Assembly (NCBI RefSeq): GCF_900103695.1
Contig: NZ_FNHF01000001.1
Span: 62,001 to 126,000 of the forward strand
Length of the DNA stretch: 64,000 nucleotides
Reading direction: 5' to 3'
DNA from: Sediminibacillus halophilus
Lineage (GTDB): Bacteria; Bacillota; Bacilli; Bacillales; Amphibacillaceae
Positions 43,686 through 52,666 of the stretch are shown one piece after another. Positions within the stretch are counted from its first letter, which is position 1. Every line of letters begins with the position of its first letter. Below the pieces are notes generated by a model. That model did no database searches and was not told the DNA's origin. It saw only the letters and a list, made by a program, of their open reading frames with translations. The translations under genes and the position numbers were made by a program.

Positions 43686-44280
43686 GAGATTTTACAGTCA
43701 TTCAAAGGGTATATCGAGGGAATAAACAAAACGATAAAAGTTTTAATACGAAATACCTTTTGAATCTAAGACTTTGAGCGATTAAAGCATAAAATATTAT
43801 AGCAGCAAGCGGTTAAAAAGGCTCTATAGAGCAAAATAGCGTAGCAGAGGAACTAAGCGAGACTCCTGCGGAAAACGGACGACCGAGACTCTTCAGCGGG
43901 GTTTGCGAGGAGGCTTGGGCGTTCGTCCGCGGAAAGCGAGTTTAGTTCTTCTGCTGCCGCAAGGAAATTAGCTGTTTTTTGGAGTGAGTCCTTCGATAAA
44001 GAGAGGGTGGAGTCAATATCACATCACCACATTTGACAGAGAACCAAAAATTTTATCATTGCATGGTTTGCTACCCTAAGTCTAGAACCCATTTCCTCAT
44101 GTCAGGCTCCCATTCTCTTAGCCGGGTACTTTCTTTAAAACAACCATAAAAAACGGGTCTTCTTCCTAAACCGTGAGAGTCTTTTGGCTTTTCACTCTCC
44201 TGCATTTGATTTTGACTTTCAGATAAAGTTTCACCTCTGTGCTCCTTAACAATACACATAGGCGGGTTTCCGGCATAGAA
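43686..44280. other. Intergenic region with a palindromic repeat
   Basis: Apart from the repeat at 43843-43955, about 600 bases carry no clear gene. A 62-codon minus-strand ORF (ATG 44256 to 44071, MCIVKEHRGETLSESQNQ...) is hydrophilic and has AAGGAG only downstream of its ATG, so it is not called. Confidence 0.5.
43843..43955 (+). repeat. Dispersed palindromic repeat, third copy
   Basis: Outer arms AGCAGAGGAACTAA (43843-43856) and TTAGTTCTTCTGCT (43942-43955), 13 of 14 paired; inner arms CGGACGA (43876) and TCGTCCG (43923). Shares GACTCCTGCGG and CCGCGGAAAGCG with the copies at 33.8 and 34.2 kb. Confidence 0.75.
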
Positions 44281-44297
44281 TATCGGGAGGTGATTCG

Positions 44298-45182
44298 ATG
44301 AACGAAAAAAAGAAAGATTACTTAGCTTCCTTGAAAACATGGGGAAAAGAAGTTGAAGAGAAAATGGAAGGAGTCAAACTGGACGGGAAGGATTCGGAAG
44401 AGTGGAAAAAACAGCTATCCGACTGGAAATCCTTACTAAATGACTTGTTAGAAGAAAAAGACGAACCCACTGATGAAAAAATCGCACTTGTAGAAGAAAA
44501 AAGTACTAAGCTCTTCCATCTTATTAAGTATCTCTTGGAAAATCCGCGACAAAGCCAAGGAGCAATTCTGCCAGGGCAGCACATCCTTCCCGATCTGCCA
44601 TATGCTTATGATACCTTGGAACCGTATATTTCTGAGCGAATCATGAGACTCCATCACGATCGTCACCATCAATCTTATGTGGATGGTTTGAACAAAGCGG
44701 AAACAGAGCTGTATACAAAGCAGTCTGATAACAAATTGATCAAACATTGGATGAGAGAGCAGGCATTTAATGGTTCTGGTCATTTCCTCCATTCTTTGTT
44801 TTGGGAAAACATGTCCCCGCGTGGAGGCGGCAGGCCATCTGGCGAGTTAATGCGACAAATAGAAAAAGATTTCGGTTCGTTTGCAGCATTCAAGGCGCTT
44901 TTTTCCAATGCTGCTGAATCGGTTGAAGGAGTTGGATGGGCGGCGCTCGTATGGGAACTGCGCTCCGGTCGCCTGGCAATCCAGACAATCGAAAAGCATC
45001 AAATGTTTAGTTTATGGGATGTCATTCCACTACTAGTCCTAGACGTATGGGAGCATGCTTATTATCTCCAATATGAGAATAAGCGCGTCGATTATGTGAA
45101 AAATTGGTGGAATATTGTAAACTGGCAATCGGTTTCCCAAAGATTGAAAGAAGCAAAAAAAGTAAACGTCCCATATGTTTAA
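44298..45182 (+). CDS. sodF: Fe/Mn superoxide dismutase with N-terminal extension (SodF-like)
   Basis: 294 residues. The first ~95 are a charged, probably coiled extension (KKKDYLASLKTWGKEVEEKM; DEKIALVEEKSTKLFHLIKY). The SOD domain follows: ERIMRLHHDRHHQSYVDGLN (first His ligand), GSGHFLHSLFWENMSP (second His) and LDVWEHAYYLQYENKR (Asp and third His). Converts superoxide to peroxide and oxygen. B. subtilis SodF has a comparable extension. GGGAGGTGA ribosome binding site; strong terminator downstream. It is inserted between ypuI and dacB compared with B. subtilis. Confidence 0.92.
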   Translation: MNEKKKDYLASLKTWGKEVEEKMEGVKLDGKDSEEWKKQLSDWKSLLNDLLEEKDEPTDEKIALVEEKSTKLFHLIKYLLENPRQSQGAILPGQHILPDLPYAYDTLEPYISERIMRLHHDRHHQSYVDGLNKAETELYTKQSDNKLIKHWMREQAFNGSGHFLHSLFWENMSPRGGGRPSGELMRQIEKDFGSFAAFKALFSNAAESVEGVGWAALVWELRSGRLAIQTIEKHQMFSLWDVIPLLVLDVWEHAYYLQYENKRVDYVKNWWNIVNWQSVSQRLKEAKKVNVPYV

Positions 45183-45189
45183 CGTTCTA

Positions 45190-45240
45190 AAAGGAGCCGG
45201 CTGGAGAAAAAGGTATATTTCGCAGCCGGCTCCTTTATTT
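45190..45240 (+). terminator. Intrinsic terminator of sodF
   Basis: AAAGGAGCCGGCTG (45190-45203) and CAGCCGGCTCCTTT (45223-45236), 14 perfect pairs, T-rich tail. Confidence 0.92.
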
Positions 45241-45332
45241 ATTGGCCGGGAGAAAACAAGAAGGGAGTTTTATACATACGCCTGTCCTTCCTGCATATGA
45301 TGGTACAAGAGAGTAGCCGGGGAGGTAGGGCA

Positions 45333-46439
45333 TTGAAGCGAATAGGAGTACTCATTTGTTGTGTTGGTATCATAATGGGGGGGTTTATACCCCAAAGGGC
45401 AGTAGCAGCTCCGGGAGTATCCGCTGCACATGCCGTTCTGATTGAACAGACTACAGGAAGAGTGCTGTTTGAAAAGGATGCTCACGAGCCACAACGAATA
45501 GCAAGTATCACAAAAATAATGACGGCAATTATCGCGATAGAATCTGGAAAATTGGAAGAGGAGGCGACAGCTAGTCATCGGGCGGTCTATACAGAGGGGT
45601 CCTCGATTTACCTGGAAGAAGGAGAAAAGATGAAACTGAAAGACTTAGTCTATGGACTGATGCTGCGTTCAGGGAATGACGCGGCGGTCGCTATCGCCGA
45701 AAACGTAGGAGGAAGCGTCGAGGGGTTTGTCCATATGATGAATGAAAAAGCAGCCTGGCTTGGGATGACAGATACAACGTTTGAAAACCCGCATGGTCTG
45801 GATTCGGAAAATCACCGCTCGAGTGCATACGATATGGCTTTGTTAATGCGTTATGCAATGGATAATGAGATATTCAGAGAAATAACCGGCTCTAAATCAT
45901 ACAAAGCAGAAACAAGGATGTACGCATGGGGAAACAAAAACAAATTATTGACTCAGTATTACGAGTACTGCACTGGTGGAAAGACAGGGTACACAAAACG
46001 GGCAGGACGAACGCTTGTTTCAACAGCTGATAAAGATGGCATGTCCCTTATCGCGGTAACCATAAATGATCCGGATGATTGGCGTGATCATATCCGTTTA
46101 TTCGATTGGGGATTTGAAAAATATCAGATGACGGATTTGCAGCAGCAGGGAGTGGAGCAATTTAGCATTCGCGGTTCGAACAGAGAACTTAGTGGATATT
46201 TTCCAGATACGTTGCGTTATCCACTTACAGAAAAAGAACAACAGCAAGTAACCAGCTCAGTATATTTGCTTGATAATGCTTCCAGCTCAAAAAAACAAGC
46301 GGAGAAAATCGGCAAGAAAGTTTTCCAAGTCAACGGCACCTATTTGACAGAAATGAACATTTTACCTAATGATTTCAATCAAAATAATGGCCAGCGAGGA
46401 TTTTGGCAGTTATTACGGAAAATGACAGGAGTTTTTTAG
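45333..46439 (+). CDS. dacB: D-alanyl-D-alanine carboxypeptidase DacB (PBP5*)
   Basis: 368 residues from TTG 45333 behind GGGGAGGTAGGG. Signal peptide to about residue 25 (FIPQRAVAAPG). SxxK in ASITKIMTAII, SGN in RSGNDAAVAI, KTG in GGKTGYTKRAG. Mother-cell enzyme that trims spore cortex peptidoglycan; the order dacB-spmA-spmB is as in B. subtilis, where they form one SigE operon. The next gene starts on the base after its stop. Confidence 0.95.
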   Translation: MKRIGVLICCVGIIMGGFIPQRAVAAPGVSAAHAVLIEQTTGRVLFEKDAHEPQRIASITKIMTAIIAIESGKLEEEATASHRAVYTEGSSIYLEEGEKMKLKDLVYGLMLRSGNDAAVAIAENVGGSVEGFVHMMNEKAAWLGMTDTTFENPHGLDSENHRSSAYDMALLMRYAMDNEIFREITGSKSYKAETRMYAWGNKNKLLTQYYEYCTGGKTGYTKRAGRTLVSTADKDGMSLIAVTINDPDDWRDHIRLFDWGFEKYQMTDLQQQGVEQFSIRGSNRELSGYFPDTLRYPLTEKEQQQVTSSVYLLDNASSSKKQAEKIGKKVFQVNGTYLTEMNILPNDFNQNNGQRGFWQLLRKMTGVF

Positions 46440-47030
46440 GTGGTTAATTATATTTGGGCAGCGATGGCCGTGATTGGTATTATCTATGCAATGTTTAATG
46501 GAACCATGGAAGAAGTCAATGAAGCATTATTTGAGAGTGCTGATGACGCAGTCATGTTGTCGATTGGTTTGATAAGTGTTCTCGTCTTCTGGCTTGGACT
46601 AATGAAGGTAGCTGAAGAAGCGGGACTTCTTACCATGTTGGCCAAACTCTTCAAGCCGCTGGTAACAAGATTGTTCCCGGATATTCCGAAAGACCATCCA
46701 GCTATGGGTTACATTTTGTCGAATTTCACGGCAAACTTATTTGGGTTAGGCAATGCTGCCACCCCGATGGGGATCAAAGCGATGGAACAAATGAAGCAGC
46801 TTAGTAAGACAGATGAAGCAAGTCGTTCAATGATTACTTTTCTGGCAATCAACACTTCTAGTTTGACATTAATTCCTGCCACAGTCATTGCCATCCGCAT
46901 GAAGTATGATTCGGTTGCACCTACAGAGATAGTGGGCACGACGATTATCGCTACTTTGATATCCTCTGCAGCTGCCATCATTATAGACAGATTATTTTAT
47001 TATAGAAGGGTGAGAAAGCAGAAAAGATGA
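46440..47030 (+). CDS. spmA: Spore maturation protein A
   Basis: 196 residues, nucleoside-recognition (Gate) domain membrane protein. GTG start immediately after dacB, AGGAG 8 bases upstream. NFTANLFGLGNAATPMGIKA is the conserved Gate motif. Needed for dehydration of the spore core. ATGA overlap with spmB. Confidence 0.95.
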   Translation: MVNYIWAAMAVIGIIYAMFNGTMEEVNEALFESADDAVMLSIGLISVLVFWLGLMKVAEEAGLLTMLAKLFKPLVTRLFPDIPKDHPAMGYILSNFTANLFGLGNAATPMGIKAMEQMKQLSKTDEASRSMITFLAINTSSLTLIPATVIAIRMKYDSVAPTEIVGTTIIATLISSAAAIIIDRLFYYRRVRKQKR

Positions 47031-47560
47031 GTTTCATATCGACAATCAGCAGCTGGATGATCCCGCTGATTATATTAATTGTGCTGATTTCTGCTTCGTG
47101 GAAGAAGCTTCCTTCTTATGAGCTGTTCGTTGAAGGGGGAAAGGAAGGGATTCAGATGGCGTTTTCTTTGCTTCCCTTTTTACTGGGGATGATGGTTTCC
47201 ATCGCCATACTGCGCGGCTCGGGAGCTCTGGACGCCTTTATTTCCTTGCTATCCCCGCTATTACAGACCTTTGGGGTACCGCCTGATATTGTCCCCTTAT
47301 CGATTATAAGACCGATTTCCGGTACGGCAGCACTCGGCATGACCACAGAACTAATTAGTACTCACGGTCCGGATTCGTTTATCGGACGACTTGCTTCGAC
47401 CATGCAAGGTAGTACGGACACCACCTTATATATTATTACCGTTTATTTCGGGGCAGTTGGAATTCGAAGGATGGGAGATGCTTTAAAAGTTGGACTGTTG
47501 GCAGATCTAATTGGTATAATAGCTTCAATCGTGATTGTCACGATTGTATTCGCAAGGTAA
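47027..47560 (+). CDS. spmB: Spore maturation protein B
   Basis: 177 residues, Gate domain partner of SpmA (SFLLPFLLGM-like stretch and RPISGTAALGMTTELISTHG). Several membrane helices. A weak hairpin (47561-47582) follows. Confidence 0.95.
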   Translation: MSFISTISSWMIPLIILIVLISASWKKLPSYELFVEGGKEGIQMAFSLLPFLLGMMVSIAILRGSGALDAFISLLSPLLQTFGVPPDIVPLSIIRPISGTAALGMTTELISTHGPDSFIGRLASTMQGSTDTTLYIITVYFGAVGIRRMGDALKVGLLADLIGIIASIVIVTIVFAR

Positions 47561-47582
47561 GCGTTGACTTTTTAGTTAACGC
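47561..47582 (+). terminator. Weak terminator after spmB
   Basis: GCGTTGAC and GTTAACGC pair over 8 positions including one G-U; T-rich sequence follows. Confidence 0.5.
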
Positions 47583-47649
47583 TCTTCTTTATTGTCCGAA
47601 AAGGGACCAGCAAAAGCACTACTAAAACAAAGGAAAATTTGGTGATAAA

Positions 47650-48390
47650 ATGGCTAATGAACAAGAAAGGCTGCAAAAAGTAATTGCGCAAAGCGGAGTC
47701 ACATCCCGTCGGAAAGCAGAAAAACTGATCGAAGAAGGAAAAGTGAAGGTTAACGGACAAGTGGTGACAACATTGGGTACAAAGGTTTCTTCCGATGATA
47801 AAGTCGAGGTGAACGGGGTTCCCCTGGAGAAGGAAGAGCCTGTTTATTATCTTCTCTATAAACCGCGCGGCGTTATATCCAGTGTAAAAGATGATAAAAA
47901 CCGAAAAGTAGTCACCGATTATCTACCGGAAATTGAACAGCGGGTGTTTCCGATAGGAAGGCTGGACTACGATACTTCTGGTTTGCTGCTTTTGACAAAT
48001 GACGGAGATTTTGCAAATCTGCTGATGCACCCGAAGCATAAAATAGACAAGGTTTATGTCGCTAAAACAAAGGGGATACCTGATAAGGAAGCATTACGGC
48101 AAATGAAAAAAGGGATCGTTTCAGAAGGGGAAAGATTAAGGGCGTCATACGTGAAAATTTTGTCAACGGATGCAAAGAAAAATACAGCGATCGTCAAAAT
48201 TGTATTGCATGAAGGGAAAAACCGTCACATTCGCCGAATGATGGAAGCTTTACAGTATCCGGTTGATAAATTAAAGCGGGAGGAGTATGCGTTTTTGAAT
48301 CTGCACGGGTTGAATGCAGGTGAGTGGCGAGAGCTGACACCGCACGAAGTAAAGAAACTGCGTACGCTCGCAGAAGAAAATGTTAAATAA
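47650..48390 (+). CDS. rluB: 23S rRNA pseudouridine synthase RluB
   Basis: 246 residues: S4 RNA-binding domain (ERLQKVIAQSGVTSRRKAEK), then RsuA-type catalytic domain with GRLDYDTSGLLLLTNDG, where the first aspartate of the motif is catalytic, and the GKNRHIRRMMEAL RNA-contact motif. Modifies 23S rRNA near U2605. Located just before resA as in B. subtilis (ypuL). Confidence 0.95.
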   Translation: MANEQERLQKVIAQSGVTSRRKAEKLIEEGKVKVNGQVVTTLGTKVSSDDKVEVNGVPLEKEEPVYYLLYKPRGVISSVKDDKNRKVVTDYLPEIEQRVFPIGRLDYDTSGLLLLTNDGDFANLLMHPKHKIDKVYVAKTKGIPDKEALRQMKKGIVSEGERLRASYVKILSTDAKKNTAIVKIVLHEGKNRHIRRMMEALQYPVDKLKREEYAFLNLHGLNAGEWRELTPHEVKKLRTLAEENVK

Positions 48391-48417
48391 TGTTCAAATA
48401 TCACGCTTGCTTTTAAT

Positions 48418-48423
48418 GATATA
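48418..48423 (+). promoter_or_regulatory. -10 element for res operon
   Basis: TATAAT, 18 bases before the resA start. No clear -35, consistent with an activated promoter; ResD activates resA in B. subtilis. Confidence 0.4.
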
Positions 48424-48441
48424 ATGGCGTAGGGAGTGAGC

Positions 48442-49014
48442 ATGTTGAGTAAAGTTGAAGAAGCAAAAAAACAAAAACAAAAAAAGAAGAACATGCGTCT
48501 TCTTTTTCGTTCCAGCATTCTGATTGTTTTGCTGGCTGCAGTAGTATTTGCGTTGGTGTCTAATTTTAACAAGGATAAAACGGTAATAGGAGTAGGAGCT
48601 GAGGCACCCAATTTTAAATTGGAACGCCTTAACGGTGAAGGTGGAGAAGTATCCCTTGATGATTTAAAAGGCAAAGGGGTCATGCTTAATTTTTGGGCCA
48701 CTTATTGCGGACCATGTAAGGATGAGATGCCATATATGGAGAGTCTTTATCCTGAATACAAAGAAAAAGGTGTAGAAATTTTAGCTGTCAGTTTGGATTC
48801 AAACGATTTAGTCGTGAACCGATTCGTGGACAAGTATGAGCTTAGCTTTCCGATTGTCAGAGATAACGGAGGACAAGTATTGGAATTATATGATGTTGGC
48901 GAGCTTCCTTCCACTTTGTTTATCAATGCGGATGGCGAAGTTGTGGACAAGGTCTCGGGCGCATTGACACTTGATCGGTTGGAGGGGTACTTGCAAAACA
49001 TAGAACCTCAATAA
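48442..49014 (+). CDS. resA: Thiol-disulfide oxidoreductase ResA
   Basis: 190 residues from ATG 48442 (AGGGAG at 48431-48436). Membrane-anchored (LLFRSSILIVLLAAVVFALV), extracytoplasmic thioredoxin fold with the C-x-x-C in WATYCGPCKDE. Keeps the heme-binding cysteines of apocytochrome c reduced. First gene of resABCDE. Confidence 0.95.
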   Translation: MLSKVEEAKKQKQKKKNMRLLFRSSILIVLLAAVVFALVSNFNKDKTVIGVGAEAPNFKLERLNGEGGEVSLDDLKGKGVMLNFWATYCGPCKDEMPYMESLYPEYKEKGVEILAVSLDSNDLVVNRFVDKYELSFPIVRDNGGQVLELYDVGELPSTLFINADGEVVDKVSGALTLDRLEGYLQNIEPQ

Positions 49015-49042
49015 CAACAGCGAAAAATTGTGAGGGATAGGA

Positions 49043-50677
49043 ATGAAACGAATTACTTGTGAATCTTGCGGACACGTCAACCCGGAAGGTACCGTGTTGT
49101 GTGAAGCTTGCGGAAAACCGATTGAAAAAAATCAGCACATTGATGGCAATAAACCTGGAAAACTACTGAACATGCGGTATGAGGGCAGCGCAAGAAGGTC
49201 ACAAACCTACAATAAATCGGTGATTGATAAAATATGGAATTTCTTTTCATCGGTGAAAGTAGGGGTGACGTTAATCGTCATAACGTTAATTGCTTCGGCG
49301 GTTGGAACCATTTTCCCCCAGGAAATGTATATACCACCGAATGTGGACCCGGCACAGCATTATGCCGACCAGTATGGAATACTAGGCAAAATTTATTATC
49401 AACTAGGACTGCATAACTTATACAGCTCCTGGTGGTATATGATTTTAATCGCGTTGATCGGTACATCAATCATCATTGCCAGCATTGATCGTTATGTACC
49501 GCTCCACAGGGCATTGAAGATGCAGAAACCGAAGCGGCACAAAGCATTTTTGCAGAAACAACGGTTGTTTAGCGAGACGGAAAACATATCCAATCAGGAT
49601 GTAAAGCATGTAAAGGACAGGTTGAAAAAACAACGATACAAAATCAAGGAAGAAGACGGTCACATATTGGCCGAGAAGGGCCGCTTTTCCAGATGGGGAC
49701 CGTATGTGAACCATATTGGCTTAATTGTATTTTTGATAGGTGCACTGATGCGTTTTATCCCATTCATGTACATAGACGATTATGTATGGGTGCGAGAAGG
49801 AGAAACAGCGGTTGTCCCGGAAACTGACCAGCAATATTACGTCGAGAACAAAGAATTCATTATGGAAACGTATGATGAAAACGATGAACGGTATCAGGAA
49901 GCCATTCAAAAGCAGGGGGGTGCTGTTCCGAGTAACTATCAGACAGATGCAGTTATCTATAAAGCATCCGGGGAAGCTGTTACAGGAGAAGATCCAGAAT
50001 TAGAGAAGGTAAAGGAAGGCAGTATCCAAGTAAACAAGCCTTTGAAGTTCGACGGATTTGCTCTTTACCAATCGAGTTATCAGCTCGATGAATTTAAATC
50101 GATGACATTTAAAATCCATGAAACAGACGATGAAGCAGAAGAGGCACTAGCCAGCTTTACTGTCAATTTGATGGACCCGGAATACGAGTATGAGCTCGAT
50201 AATGGATTCCGCGTAGTCATTGACCAATACTTCCCTGAATATTTCATGGACGATGGAACACCTGCATCCCAATCCAAGTATCCAAGAAATCCGGCCTTTG
50301 TCTTTTTCGTGTATCCTCCAGGGGAGGACACGCCTGAGGTCAGTTTTGCAGGAATCGGCAGAAATGTCGACGCCTCGGGAGAAAACGATTATAAAGTAGG
50401 ATTGCAAAATTTCGAAGTCCGTGATGTAACCGGACTAACACTTAAGCGAGACTATACGCTTCCTATCATCGCACTTGGTGGCCTGATTTTCATGATTGGT
50501 GTCATTCAGGGCATGTACTGGCAGCACCGCAGAGTTTGGATCCATCCAAGCGATTCCGGAGTAATGCTTGCTGCCCATACGAATAAAAACTGGTATGGAA
50601 TCAAGCGTGAAATTGAGAAAGCGATCGAGGGAACTGAACTGAACATGGTAGAGGATCAACTGGAAATCAAGCAATAA
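49043..50677 (+). CDS. resB: Cytochrome c biogenesis protein ResB
   Basis: 544 residues. N-terminal zinc-ribbon-like CxxC pairs (CESCGHVN ... CEACGKPI), then membrane segments at about 70, 130, 220 and 480, with a large extracytoplasmic domain between the third and fourth. Ccs1/ResB family; with ResC it delivers heme to cytochrome c outside the membrane. Confidence 0.95.
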   Translation: MKRITCESCGHVNPEGTVLCEACGKPIEKNQHIDGNKPGKLLNMRYEGSARRSQTYNKSVIDKIWNFFSSVKVGVTLIVITLIASAVGTIFPQEMYIPPNVDPAQHYADQYGILGKIYYQLGLHNLYSSWWYMILIALIGTSIIIASIDRYVPLHRALKMQKPKRHKAFLQKQRLFSETENISNQDVKHVKDRLKKQRYKIKEEDGHILAEKGRFSRWGPYVNHIGLIVFLIGALMRFIPFMYIDDYVWVREGETAVVPETDQQYYVENKEFIMETYDENDERYQEAIQKQGGAVPSNYQTDAVIYKASGEAVTGEDPELEKVKEGSIQVNKPLKFDGFALYQSSYQLDEFKSMTFKIHETDDEAEEALASFTVNLMDPEYEYELDNGFRVVIDQYFPEYFMDDGTPASQSKYPRNPAFVFFVYPPGEDTPEVSFAGIGRNVDASGENDYKVGLQNFEVRDVTGLTLKRDYTLPIIALGGLIFMIGVIQGMYWQHRRVWIHPSDSGVMLAAHTNKNWYGIKREIEKAIEGTELNMVEDQLEIKQ

Positions 50678-50714
50678 CCCCGTTTGGCAAACAAACGGTG
50701 GAAGGAGGAGAACG

Positions 50715-51905
50715 ATGGGAGATTTGACTCAGGTAAGCAGTGCGCTGCTTTATTTTGCTTTTATTTTATATTTAGTGGCGACCTTTGTGTTTGCAGGGAC
50801 AATTCGTGATAAACGGACGGATAAAGGCAATGGCAAGTTAGGTAAAGTGGCTATTACCATCACTATTATCGGCTTTTTGACACAGATAGGTTATTTTATT
50901 ACACGGTGGATTGCAAGTCAGCATGCACCGGTAAGTAATTTATTTGAATTCACTACCTTTTTTGGCATGATGCTCGTCTTTGCCTTTATCATCATCTATT
51001 TTATTTACCGATTGAATCTGCTGGGACTATTCACATTACCTGTTGCTTTATTGATCATTGCTTACGCAAGTATGTTCCCGCGGGAGATATCTCCGCTGAT
51101 TCCTTCGCTGAAAAGTCATTGGTTGTACATACATGTAACAACGGCGGCGACTGGTGAAGCGATATTGGCAGTAAGCTTTGCAGCAGGACTGATTTATTTA
51201 ATTAGGCAAATCGACCAAACCCAACGTAGTAAACGGACCACCTGGTTGGAAGTAGTCATGTATGCGGTATTTTCCACATTGGGTTTTGTAATTATTTCCT
51301 CCTTATTCAGCGCTTTTCACTATAGTGCAGAGTTTCAATTTCCGGTCGAGGGAGAAGAGATAACCGTAGAGTATCAGCTTCCTGCAATTACGGGGCCAGA
51401 TGACGGAGAGTTGCAGACAGAAGGAGTCATGCAGCCATTGTTTGAAGCACCTGGTTGGATGCATGGTGAAAATGCCGCGAGGAAATTTAATACATTGATT
51501 TGGTCGGTTCTGACTGGTGCGGTTCTATATTTATTAGCCAGATTGATCTTAAGGAAACGGATTGCAGCCGCCATTCAGCCATTATTGAAGCGGGCAAATC
51601 CTGATTTAGTGGATGAAATTTCTTACCGAGCAGTAGCTATCGGTTTTCCGGTATTTACTCTGGGAGCTTTGATTTTTGCGATGATATGGGCACAACAGGC
51701 ATGGGATCGTTTCTGGGGTTGGGATCCAAAAGAAGTTTGGGCCTTGATCACCTGGTTTTTCTATGCAGCCTTTCTGCATTTACGTTTATCCCGGGGCTGG
51801 CATGGTGAAAAATCTGCATGGCTGGCAGTTGGGGGATTCGCAATTATCATGTTTAACCTGGTTGCAGTCAACTTGATTATCGCCGGTCTTCACTCCTATG
51901 CGTAA
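50715..51905 (+). CDS. resC: Cytochrome c biogenesis protein ResC (CcsA family)
   Basis: 396 residues, eight or so membrane segments. The tryptophan-rich heme-binding signature is [19 protein letters not shown] near residue 335, and heme-ligand histidines occur in [24 protein letters not shown] and [11 protein letters not shown]. Forms the system II heme ligase with ResB. GGAGGAG before ATG. Confidence 0.95.
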   Translation: MGDLTQVSSALLYFAFILYLVATFVFAGTIRDKRTDKGNGKLGKVAITITIIGFLTQIGYFITRWIASQHAPVSNLFEFTTFFGMMLVFAFIIIYFIYRLNLLGLFTLPVALLIIAYASMFPREISPLIPSLKSHWLYIHVTTAATGEAILAVSFAAGLIYLIRQIDQTQRSKRTTWLEVVMYAVFSTLGFVIISSLFSAFHYSAEFQFPVEGEEITVEYQLPAITGPDDGELQTEGVMQPLFEAPGWMHGENAARKFNTLIWSVLTGAVLYLLARLILRKRIAAAIQPLLKRANPDLVDEISYRAVAIGFPVFTLGALIFAMIWAQQAWDRFWGWDPKEVWALITWFFYAAFLHLRLSRGWHGEKSAWLAVGGFAIIMFNLVAVNLIIAGLHSYA

Positions 51906-51949
51906 TAGCGGTATGATAGAAGCTAGAATATAATTGAGGGGCGGATTGC

Positions 51950-52666
51950 ATGGTCAGTAATGAAAAGATTTTGGTAATAGAAGATGAGGAAAGAATTCGT
52001 CGGCTAATCCGAATGTATCTGGAACGGGAAGATTACATGGTTGAAGAAGCAGAGGACGGCGAGTTCGGCCTGCAGCAGGCACTTGAAAATGACTATGACT
52101 TGATTTTATTGGACATCATGCTTCCGGGAAAAGACGGAATCGAGGTTTGCAAAGATATAAGAGAGCAGAAGGATACGCCGATCATCATGCTGACTGCAAA
52201 AGGTGAGGAAGCAAACCGGGTGCAGGGTTTTGAAGTGGGAACAGATGATTATATTGTAAAACCTTTCAGTCCGCGCGAAGTTGTATTGCGTGTTAAAGCA
52301 CTACTGCGGCGTTCTACGTCAAAGGCATTTTCAGCCGAGGAGCATACAACCAGAGATTTGATTGAATTTCCTCATTTGTTCATTGATAATGATGCACACC
52401 GCGTCAAAGCGGATGGCAAAGAGGTAAGTCTAACTCCGAAAGAATACGAGCTGCTTTATTTTCTGGCAAGATCGCCTGACAAGGTTTTCGATAGAGAGCA
52501 GCTGTTGAAAGAGGTTTGGAAGTATGAATTCTTTGGTGATTTACGTACTGTCGATACCCACGTGAAACGGCTAAGGGAAAAATTAAACAAAATTTCTGAG
52601 GATGCTGCAAAAATGATCGTAACCGTATGGGGAGTCGGGTACAAGTTCGAGGTTGAAGGCGACTGA
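51950..52666 (+). CDS. resD: Response regulator ResD
   Basis: 238 residues: receiver domain with phosphoacceptor aspartate in LILLDIMLPGKDG, then OmpR/PhoB winged helix (SLTPKEYELLYFLARSPDKV). It activates anaerobic and aerobic respiration genes, including resA and ctaA in B. subtilis. Stop overlaps the resE ATG by one base. Confidence 0.95.
   Translation: MVSNEKILVIEDEERIRRLIRMYLEREDYMVEEAEDGEFGLQQALENDYDLILLDIMLPGKDGIEVCKDIREQKDTPIIMLTAKGEEANRVQGFEVGTDDYIVKPFSPREVVLRVKALLRRSTSKAFSAEEHTTRDLIEFPHLFIDNDAHRVKADGKEVSLTPKEYELLYFLARSPDKVFDREQLLKEVWKYEFFGDLRTVDTHVKRLREKLNKISEDAAKMIVTVWGVGYKFEVEGD

Noticed and set aside
44071-44256. 62-codon hydrophilic minus-strand ORF upstream of sodF
   Set aside because: No ribosome binding site before its ATG, no recognised family; left as possible only.
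48225-48701. 158-codon minus-strand ORF across rluB-resA
   Set aside because: Antisense shadow; translation has poly-Phe stretches from the Lys-rich resA start.
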